From Vagococcus humatus (GTDB lineage: Bacteria > Bacillota > Bacilli > Lactobacillales > Vagococcaceae), in contig NZ_PXZH01000001.1 in NCBI RefSeq assembly GCF_003950325.1, positions 965,102 to 1,029,101 of the forward strand: 64,000 nt of DNA, in the 5' to 3' direction. Positions within the stretch are counted from its first letter, which is position 1; every line of letters starts with the position of its first letter. The notes beneath the pieces are model-generated. The model was not told where the DNA came from and searched no databases. It saw nothing but the letters and a program-made list of their open reading frames with translations. A program made the translations under genes and the position numbers. Positions 57,680 to 64,000 of this stretch are shown here, piece after piece.

Positions 57680-57985
57680 CAAAATATTTTTTGCTTTTTC
57701 CTTTATTGATAGGTGTTTTCTCTATATTTTTATAATTATCCATTTCAAACAAAACAATTTTTATATTTAAAATTATTTAAGATAAAAAAGATTGTGAATA
57801 TATTTTCAAATATAACTAAAGTTTTAATAAAGATATAACCGAATAATTTATTCTGACATAAAACAAGTTTTTATTTTTTAAAAACATGTTTATTTATCCT
57901 TATCTTTATATAAAAAACTGGCTATATATTTATAATAAACCAATCTTAGTAAATAAAAAAATAATATCCTTTTTATAAACAAAAA
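57680..57985. other. AT-rich intergenic region
   Basis: Extremely AT-rich DNA lies between the lut promoter and the ROK terminator. One TTGTGA half-site occurs at 57792-57797 in TTGTGAATATATTTTCAA. I see no gene or clear RNA. Confidence 0.5.
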
Positions 57986-57987
57986 AA

Positions 57988-58023
57988 AGAGTATAAAACA
58001 AGGTTTCACTTGTTTTATACTCT
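57988..58023 (-). terminator. GH1-ROK operon terminator
   Basis: A 15-bp perfect stem AGAGTATAAAACAAG/CTTGTTTTATACTCT with a 6-nt loop and a long T run on the minus strand. Confidence 0.9.
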
Positions 58024-58035
58024 AAATCCCTTCAT

Positions 58036-58902
58036 TTATTGAATCACTTTGTTAAAATTTAAAGCAGCTCCTATTAAATTAGCATCATTAAAAAATTCTG
58101 CTGCTCGAATATCTGGTTTAATTGTTGTGATCCCTTCTTTTTCTAATAACGTAAAGACCCGCTTAGTCAACTCTAAAGCCAAACCTTTTCTTTTAGACAT
58201 ACCTCCACCTAAAATAATCCGACTTGGATCTAGAGAAACTTGAATATTATAAAGTCCTTTAGCTAACGCATGATATAACTCATCTACATACTTTTGAGCT
58301 AATAAATCACCTTGATCTGCTAGAAGAAAAACTTGTTCCCCACTTACCTCTACTTGTTTCTCCTTTGAGTAACGTTTTCCTAAAGAAACGGCAGTACCAT
58401 GTGTACTAAATATTTTATTTCCTTCTAATTTCATTAAACCAAACTCACCACTGAATAAGTGAGCTCCTTTATATAATTCTCGGTTAATAAAAAGAGAGCC
58501 GCCTACTCCTGTTCCAAGTACTAGAAAGGCTAAATGATCTACTCCTTGACCAGCTCCTACTTCTACTTCACAAATACCTGCACAATTAGCATCATTTTCA
58601 ATAGTTATGGGTAAATCAAAAAAAGTTTCTAAATCTTTAAATATATCAAACCCATGAATGTAAGGAATAGCGCTAATTCCTTCAATAATAGACTCTTGAA
58701 CATTAACGACTCCTGGCATACTAAAAGCAACTCCGACTACTTCACTAGTTTCTTTAAATTGATTTACTCGGACTGCTAATTCTTGTTTTAATTCCTCGTA
58801 AGTTTTAGGGGTAGGAAAAGAACCGGTTTGTTGCAATTTCTCTTGATCCCAAAGTCCATATTTTACCGCAGAACCTCCTAAATCAAATACTGCTAATGTC
58901 AC
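58036..58902 (-). CDS. ROK-family sugar kinase
   Basis: The 288-residue kinase has the phosphate-binding AVFDLGGSAVKYGLWD at the N-terminus, the sugar-binding and catalytic ENDANCAGICEVEVGAGQG, and GTGVGGSLFINREL. The usual ROK zinc motif CxCGxxGCxE is absent: the GAHLFSGEFGLMKLEG segment carries no cysteines. The start is GTG at 58902, after AGGAGG, overlapping the GH1 stop as TAGTG. Coupled to the beta-glucosidase, it may phosphorylate glucose or a beta-glucoside. Confidence 0.87.
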   Translation of the reverse strand: MTLAVFDLGGSAVKYGLWDQEKLQQTGSFPTPKTYEELKQELAVRVNQFKETSEVVGVAFSMPGVVNVQESIIEGISAIPYIHGFDIFKDLETFFDLPITIENDANCAGICEVEVGAGQGVDHLAFLVLGTGVGGSLFINRELYKGAHLFSGEFGLMKLEGNKIFSTHGTAVSLGKRYSKEKQVEVSGEQVFLLADQGDLLAQKYVDELYHALAKGLYNIQVSLDPSRIILGGGMSKRKGLALELTKRVFTLLEKEGITTIKPDIRAAEFFNDANLIGAALNFNKVIQ

Positions 58903-60290
58903 TAAAATTCCTCCTCTTTTAGTTGTTGGGTCAAAGCTAACTCTTTAAACCACAAACCACTTTTTTTCAACTGACGTTCATATTGGTTCGCTAAATCCAA
59001 TCGGTAAAAACCATAACGATTACGGTAACCATTTAACCAAGACCAGCAATCAATAAATGTCCATGTATGATACCCAAAACAATTACTTCCGGCTTCAATA
59101 CCTTTATGTAACTGTAGTAAATGATCTTGCATAAATTCAATTCGGTAATCGTCTTGAATCATCCCAGTTTCGTCCATAAATCTTTCTTCATCTGCTACAC
59201 CCATACCGTTTTCAGAAACAAACCAAGGTATATTATGATAGGTTTCTTTCATCATCATCGCCACGTCATATAAAGCTTCTGGATAAATTTCCCATCCTCG
59301 GTAAATATTCATTTTTTTATTAGGCCAATCGTATGGAGCATAAAAATCAGATGGCATACTAGCTGGGAATTGTGGATTTTCAGGGGCTTGAACTCGTCTT
59401 GGTTGATAATAATTCATCCCAATAAAATCTACTTTATTTTGAGCAATCCACTGTTGATCGAGCTCTTCTGTTACAGGGGTTAAGTGATGATCTTTCACTA
59501 ATTCAATCAATTCATTAGGAATTTCTCCTAGTACTGCTGGGTCTAAAAAACTGCGGGTGTTCAACAAATCAGCTAAGTGTCCTGCTTTGACATCCTCACT
59601 ATCTTGACTACGTGGATAACAAGGGGAAACATTTAAAATTATCCCCATTTTCCCTGGATAGCCACCGTCTTTAAATGCTTTGACTGCCATAGTATGGGCC
59701 ATTAACGTATGATAACCCACTTGGACAGCTTTTTTAAAATCTACTATAGCTGGATAATGATACCCATATAGATAACCACATTCAATATGCACCATAGGCT
59801 CATTAAAGGTTGTCCACATAGGAACTAAATCTCCGAATAGTTCAAAAGCAGTTTTAGCATAATAAGCAAAGGCATCTACTGACTCTCTTACTTCCCAACC
59901 ACCTTTTTCCATTAACCACCAAGGCATATCAAAATGAAAAAGGTTAGCTACCAATTGAATATCTTGTTTTTTTAATTCAGAAAAATAGTCTCGGTAAAAA
60001 CGAACCGCTTCTTCATTCACCGTTTTTCCATCTGGAAGTAATCTAGTCCAAGAAATAGATGTTCTAAATGAATTCATCCCAATGTCTTTCATTCGCTGAA
60101 CATCTTCACGGTACATCTCATACATATTAGACGTATTTTCTGGCCCTTGATTTTCGTTAAATTTTTCAGGGGCTAATTCGAACCATTTATCCCAAGTACT
60201 TGGACTTTTACCATTTTGAGTAGAATGACCTTCAGATTGCGGGGCAGACGTAGCTGCTCCCCATAAAAAATTAGTTGGAAATTGTTTCAT
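58902..60290 (-). CDS. Family 1 glycoside hydrolase (6-phospho-beta-glucosidase)
   Basis: The 462-residue GH1 enzyme has the acid/base TFNEP with Glu164 and the nucleophile in FVSENG with Glu360. The N-terminal FPTNFLWGAATSAPQSEG is the GH1 signature. The family includes 6-phospho-beta-glucosidases that act on PTS-imported sugars in the cytoplasm. The neighbouring PTS and ROK kinase favour a phosphorylated beta-glucoside substrate, but plain beta-glucosidase is possible. ATG follows AAAGGAG. Confidence 0.9.
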   Translation of the reverse strand: MKQFPTNFLWGAATSAPQSEGHSTQNGKSPSTWDKWFELAPEKFNENQGPENTSNMYEMYREDVQRMKDIGMNSFRTSISWTRLLPDGKTVNEEAVRFYRDYFSELKKQDIQLVANLFHFDMPWWLMEKGGWEVRESVDAFAYYAKTAFELFGDLVPMWTTFNEPMVHIECGYLYGYHYPAIVDFKKAVQVGYHTLMAHTMAVKAFKDGGYPGKMGIILNVSPCYPRSQDSEDVKAGHLADLLNTRSFLDPAVLGEIPNELIELVKDHHLTPVTEELDQQWIAQNKVDFIGMNYYQPRRVQAPENPQFPASMPSDFYAPYDWPNKKMNIYRGWEIYPEALYDVAMMMKETYHNIPWFVSENGMGVADEERFMDETGMIQDDYRIEFMQDHLLQLHKGIEAGSNCFGYHTWTFIDCWSWLNGYRNRYGFYRLDLANQYERQLKKSGLWFKELALTQQLKEEEF

Positions 60291-60584
60291 GAGTAATTTC
60301 TCCTTTATCCTGTTATTTCAAAAAAACGCTATCATTTTATTTCATAGGGGGATCTATGCTATCTATCATACCGAAAAAAAGATAAATAACATAGACTTTT
60401 ATAATTTATCAATCTAATTTTATTATACAGATTCTTAAACGACACGCCTATAGTCAGGTTATAGTTTTTTTAGGCTTTTTCTTTAGTTTATCTACTAATT
60501 ACAAAACTTTATAAAAGATAGATGTAGCATAATTAACTTCAATCAAAAAAGCCAAGTGACTAAATTAGCACACTTGGCTTTTTA
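60291..60584. other. Intergenic region upstream of the GH1 gene
   Basis: It holds a terminator for the Cof gene at its right end, a possible TGTATAAT -10 for the GH1 gene near 60420-60430, and a weak cre-like stretch ATGATAGCGTTTTTTT (about 60320-60335, several mismatches). Nothing firmer is seen. Confidence 0.4.
60546..60583 (-). terminator. PTS-Cof operon terminator
   Basis: AAAAAGCCAAGTG pairs with CACTTGGCTTTTT (13 bp, loop about 12 nt) just before the Cof gene stop. Confidence 0.88.
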
Positions 60585-61352
60585 CTAAAGACTTAATTCA
60601 TAATGTGTAACAAAATGTTTAATAGCTGCTGCAAAATCTTTCACCACATGAGAAGATCTTTGTTGCACTTCTTTGGGGGCATGTGACATACAATAAGACA
60701 GGTCAGCTGTTTGAAACATATCTACATCATTACCTGAATCTCCAAAAGCAATAATCCGCTCATATCCAGGTTTAATCAAGTCAATTCCACTTGCTTTAGA
60801 AATATTTTTAGCAGTAATTTCAATGCGAGAACTACCAGATTTAAAAACTTCTAAGTTAGGAAAAGCTTGTTTTATTTGGTGATAATAAGCATCACATTCC
60901 GTTTTGTTAGGTCGAACGTTGACTTTGTAAATCTCTTTATTCTCTAACAAATGAAACGGATTATCCTGACAAATAAGTTCCATATTCCAAAGACTAGCAG
61001 GTTTTTCATGTTGAAAGTTTCCAATTCTTTTTTCACCATCTAGTGCATCAAAAATTAAACTTTCTCGTTTTAAATAGTCAAACACTCTCACTAAATCTTC
61101 TTTTGGAATAGTTTGTTTGAACATTAGAGTTTCTTTGTCTTGCACTAAAGCTCCATTAAAACCAATCCGATGAGAGACATCTAACTGATTTTGATCAATC
61201 ACATAATCAATTTCTCGAATAGAACGACCAGTAGCAATAGCAAAATCACCAAAGGGCTGCAATTGTTCATAGGCAGAAAGATCTGGTTGACTAACAGCGA
61301 CTGAATCCATGACAAAGGTTCCATCTAAATCTGTTACAAACAAATTATGCAT
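60585..61352 (-). CDS. Cof-type HAD-IIB phosphatase
   Basis: The 255-residue phosphatase has motif I DLDGTF with Asp8 and Asp10, motif II ATGRS, and motif IV FGDSGNDVDMF. The IIB cap lies between about 85 and 185. Such enzymes dephosphorylate sugar phosphates and cofactors. It starts two bases after the PTS IIBC gene, so it is in the same operon and may relieve sugar-phosphate stress. Confidence 0.88.
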   Translation of the reverse strand: MHNLFVTDLDGTFVMDSVAVSQPDLSAYEQLQPFGDFAIATGRSIREIDYVIDQNQLDVSHRIGFNGALVQDKETLMFKQTIPKEDLVRVFDYLKRESLIFDALDGEKRIGNFQHEKPASLWNMELICQDNPFHLLENKEIYKVNVRPNKTECDAYYHQIKQAFPNLEVFKSGSSRIEITAKNISKASGIDLIKPGYERIIAFGDSGNDVDMFQTADLSYCMSHAPKEVQQRSSHVVKDFAAAIKHFVTHYELSL

Positions 61353-61354
61353 GA

Positions 61355-63010
61355 CTATTCCTCCAATCCAAGAATTTCTTGAATCTCCATTTTTAAAACG
61401 TTAGCATGAGATCCATAAATAGATTGCATTTGCATGCCGTTTTCTGCAAATCCCATAGCTTCTAAATCTTTAGTAATAGTTTCTGAATTAACTTTTTCTT
61501 TATCTTTTACATTGATTCTTAATCGGGTAATACAAGCATCTACTGCTTCAATATTAGCACCACCACCATGAGCTGCAATTAATGCTAGGGCTTGATCATG
61601 AGTAGGATTACCTGTAGAAGCTGTAGCTGGTTCTTCTTTACCAACAGATTGTGTTTTAAGACCATACTTACCACGAGCTTCTGTTTTACTTGCTAAGTGA
61701 ACGTCTCCTTCTTCACGGCCTGGTGTTTTAAAATTGAATTTTAAAATCATTGCTTTGAAGACAAAGTAGTATAAGAAGAAGAATGGAATACCTACTAAGA
61801 ATACTAACCACCAACGTGTTTTAGGTCCTTGAAGCACACCATAAATAACTAAGTTAATAAAACCATGTCCAGTTGGTGTTGCTACACCAGCACCTAACAT
61901 GTGCATAACGAATAAAGCTGTCCCTGCTAAAATAGCATGAGCTGCATATAACATTGGAGCAACAAATAAGAAAGTAAACTCGATAGGTTCAGTAATACCT
62001 GTTAAGAAGGCTGTTCCTGCTGCTGCAAATAATAATGAACCAGCCATTTTACGTTTTTCAGGTTCAGCTGTTCGGTACATAGCAAAAGCAGCACCAGATA
62101 AACCAAACATGAAGTAAACAAATTTACCACCGTTGAAACGGGTAATAGATGGATCAATAGCTTTAATAGTTGGATCAGCTAAAGAAGCGATATAACCATT
62201 AATTGTTCCAGCTACTTGTTCCCCACCAATTGTCCAAACACCACCAAGTTCAGTTGTACGAACTGGCCAGTTTAAACCGTGATGTAGTCCAAATGGTAAT
62301 AAAGCTCGCTCAATCACACCGTAAAGGAAAGTACCGATTGGCCCTGATTTCAAAATAAAGATGGATAAAGCACTAATTCCTGTTTGCACAATTGGCCAAA
62401 CGAAGAATAAAACAATAGCTACACCTGACATAACTACAATAGTTACAATAGGTACAAAACGTGGTCCACTAAAGAAACCAATTAAAGTTGGCAATTGTTG
62501 TTTAACTGCCCACTTATGTACGAAATAAACTGTAATACCAACAATAATACCACCAAATACACTTAAATCCATTGTTTGGATTCCTAAAACTTTTGTTTGC
62601 ATAGCGTTAGACATAGCAAGTTTTGCAGCGCCTTTTTCCATGCCAGTTGTATCGACTAACTTACCAGTTTGATCTAGTAAAAAGTTTAAAACATAATGAA
62701 GAACTATAAATCCTAATAAACCAGATAAAGCAGCAGAACCTTTTTCTCTTCTCGCTAACCCAACAGACACCCCAACAGCGAAAATGATTGGAAGGTTGTT
62801 AAATGCTGTATCTCCCAAAGTTATAAAAAATTTCATAATAAATTGAACGATTTGGTTGTTTAAAAATGGAAACATGTCAACCGTATTAGGATTACTAAAT
62901 GCAGTCCCTATACCCTTGATGATACCTGCACCAGGTAAAACTGATACCGGTAACAAAAAAGATCGTCCGAATTGCTCAAAAGCGGATACAAATTTGTTTT
63001 TCTCTTTCAT
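61355..63010 (-). CDS. PTS sugar transporter subunit IIBC (glucose/alpha-glucoside superfamily)
   Basis: The 551-residue permease has an N-terminal EIIC membrane domain (about 1-430, GRSFLLPVSVLPGAGI, LPFGLHHGLNWPVRTTELGG, LTGITEPIEFTFLFVAP). A C-terminal EIIB domain carries the phospho-cysteine in DACITRLR (Cys493). No EIIA is present, so it must use an EIIA encoded elsewhere. The substrate class is glucose/maltose-like. It is divergent from the RpiR gene. A TATAAT -10 lies 30-40 bp upstream. Confidence 0.9.
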   Translation of the reverse strand: MKEKNKFVSAFEQFGRSFLLPVSVLPGAGIIKGIGTAFSNPNTVDMFPFLNNQIVQFIMKFFITLGDTAFNNLPIIFAVGVSVGLARREKGSAALSGLLGFIVLHYVLNFLLDQTGKLVDTTGMEKGAAKLAMSNAMQTKVLGIQTMDLSVFGGIIVGITVYFVHKWAVKQQLPTLIGFFSGPRFVPIVTIVVMSGVAIVLFFVWPIVQTGISALSIFILKSGPIGTFLYGVIERALLPFGLHHGLNWPVRTTELGGVWTIGGEQVAGTINGYIASLADPTIKAIDPSITRFNGGKFVYFMFGLSGAAFAMYRTAEPEKRKMAGSLLFAAAGTAFLTGITEPIEFTFLFVAPMLYAAHAILAGTALFVMHMLGAGVATPTGHGFINLVIYGVLQGPKTRWWLVFLVGIPFFFLYYFVFKAMILKFNFKTPGREEGDVHLASKTEARGKYGLKTQSVGKEEPATASTGNPTHDQALALIAAHGGGANIEAVDACITRLRINVKDKEKVNSETITKDLEAMGFAENGMQMQSIYGSHANVLKMEIQEILGLEE

Positions 63011-63244
63011 TATTTTCTCTCCTTTGTTTTAATTCATTTCACATTATAACTGCTTTTTTCCCTTTGTCCGCTTTTTACTCAAAACTTTCGAATTGAGGTT
63101 TTTTTTACTTTTTAAGAAGTTTTTTACTCTGATTAAGTAAATCGATTTATCCCTTATATTATCAAGCTAATACCTTTATTTTTTAACAAAAATAAGCTAA
63201 AATGTAGTTGTTTATTTTTTGTGAAGAGTAAAATTATAACAATA

Positions 63245-63263
63245 TGTCTGTTTAAAGCAGACA
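63245..63263. promoter_or_regulatory. Near-perfect palindrome upstream of the RpiR gene
   Basis: TGTCTGTTTAAAGCAGACA pairs TGTCTG (63245-63250) with CAGACA (63258-63263) across a TTTAAA centre. It lies 18 bases before the start codon, and no T run follows, so an operator is more likely than a terminator. Confidence 0.5.
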
Positions 63264-63280
63264 ATTAACGGAGTGATGCC

Positions 63281-63931
63281 ATGTTTTTTGAAAATTTAAA
63301 ACAAAATTATGATAAATTATCCAACGCTGAACAAGAAGTCATTGACTATTTAATGAAACAAGAACATATAGAATCATTGACTTTAAAAGCTATTAGACAA
63401 GATATTTTCATCTCTTCTTCTACTGTTATTCGTGCGTGTAAAAAATTAGGTTATGAAACTTACAACGACTTAAGGTATGACTTACGTCTTAGCAAAGATC
63501 TAGCTAACCGTCAAAATACTAAACAATTAACTTCTTTTGATCAAATGAAAGAACAACTAACAGTCGAATTTGAACGAACTATGTCTATTTTAGATCAACA
63601 AGACTTTGACTATTTTTCTCAATTAATCATTGAAGCAAGACGTGTATTTTGTGTTGGAATCGGTTCTAGTTATATGGCTATTTCTGATTTTAATCGAAAA
63701 TTAAAATTAGTAGATATTTGGTCAAATGACTATTTTGAACAGCATAGTATTCAGCGTATACCTGATATTTCTACTAAAAATGATGTTATTATCGCCTTTT
63801 CTTTAGGTGGTTATAGTAAAGATGTTAATAATAGCCTTTTAAAAGCAAGAAAAAATGGCACAAAAATCTTAGGTTTTAATAGAAGCCTCTTTAGCTTACC
63901 GAATAGAGAAGATTTATCAAGATTACATTGA
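63281..63931 (+). CDS. MurR/RpiR-family regulator (frameshifted, incomplete)
   Basis: The 216-residue frame has an N-terminal HTH_6 domain (about 1-75, IFISSSTVIRACKKLGYETYNDLR). The first half of a SIS sugar-phosphate-binding domain follows (about 105-205, RVFCVGIGSSYMAISDFNRKL, AFSLGGYSKDVNNSLLKARKNGTKILGF). It ends abruptly at a TGA (63929-63931), shorter than the usual 250-290. A +1 frame then continues IYQDYIETSSLEEL to the window edge, so a one-base indel near 63888-63912 is likely. Confidence 0.82.
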   Translation: MFFENLKQNYDKLSNAEQEVIDYLMKQEHIESLTLKAIRQDIFISSSTVIRACKKLGYETYNDLRYDLRLSKDLANRQNTKQLTSFDQMKEQLTVEFERTMSILDQQDFDYFSQLIIEARRVFCVGIGSSYMAISDFNRKLKLVDIWSNDYFEQHSIQRIPDISTKNDVIIAFSLGGYSKDVNNSLLKARKNGTKILGFNRSLFSLPNREDLSRLH

Positions 63932-64000
63932 AACCAGTTCCTTAGAGGAGTTAATTCAAGCATTAGACCAGTTAAAAGGGATGATTAATCCTGAAAAAGT
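63912..64000 (+). pseudogene. Continuation of the RpiR gene in the +1 frame
   Basis: From 63912 the +1 frame reads IYQDYIETSSLEELIQALDQ, LKGMINPEK without a stop up to the window edge. This resembles the helical end of RpiR SIS domains. It is probably the displaced C-terminus of the gene starting at 63281. Confidence 0.55.

Noticed and set aside
60318..60337. cre site upstream of the GH1 gene
   Set aside because: ATGATAGCGTTTTTTT departs from consensus at several positions; kept only as a note.

Overview
The window is a low-GC Gram-positive chromosome segment. Gene content and order point to Lactobacillales, most likely Enterococcaceae such as Vagococcus or Enterococcus. The evidence is: groESL beside a CPBP protease and rex; an RNase J2 with a degenerate HGHADA metal motif; DUF3013, DUF1846 and DUF441 proteins; hisS-aspS behind a T-box; and rel-dtd. 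This placement is an inference from gene order and protein style, not a database match. No phage, insertion sequence, CRISPR array, tRNA or rRNA is visible. Most of the window is ordinary chromosomal backbone.

Layout. 1-1.9 kb: the start of a YeiH-type putative sulfate exporter, its divergent LysR regulator, and a PepSY lipoprotein. 2-5.5 kb: CIRCE-controlled groES-groEL, a CPBP protease and rex. 5.9-14.8 kb: an ABC-F protein, nrnA and a YtoI-like regulator, rnjB, an ABC exporter and a HAD phosphatase. 14.9-21 kb: sbcDC, plsC, trmN6 and a GIY-YIG protein. 21-29.6 kb: YitT, T-box-controlled hisS-aspS, an SH3b amidase, dtd and rel. 29.7-36.8 kb: DUF3013-prmA-rsmE, rarA, a probable 6S RNA, a small membrane protein, a universal stress protein, a DUF1846 protein and a Prx6-type peroxiredoxin. 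37-46 kb: a UbiB-like kinase, then a sulfur block (TauABC-like importer, CoA-disulfide reductase with a rhodanese domain, two YeeE/YedE transporters). 46.4-50.6 kb: proline iminopeptidase, cupin, DUF441, and TPM/LemA envelope proteins. 50.8-57.5 kb: a 6-phosphogluconate dehydrogenase, a GntR regulator and a lactate utilisation operon (lutABC plus lactate permease). 58-64 kb: beta-glucoside genes (ROK kinase, GH1), a Cof phosphatase, a PTS IIBC permease and a divergent RpiR regulator with an apparent frameshift.

How the parts fit. The sulfur block reads as uptake of sulfur compounds (YeeE pair, Tau importer) joined to reduction of persulfides and disulfides (CoADR-Rhd). The lut operon has a well-formed promoter whose -35 box lies inside a consensus cre site, so carbon catabolite repression of lactate oxidation is likely. 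The final block takes up and hydrolyses phosphorylated sugars, and a 19-nt near-palindrome stands in front of the rpiR gene.

Nothing here is clearly a new system. The best leads are cis-acting: intrinsic-terminator-like hairpins between promoter and start codon in front of rel and of the DUF1846 gene; tandem AGTCT boxes in front of lemA; a palindrome over the gnd -10 box; and mirrored half-operators around the rex promoter.
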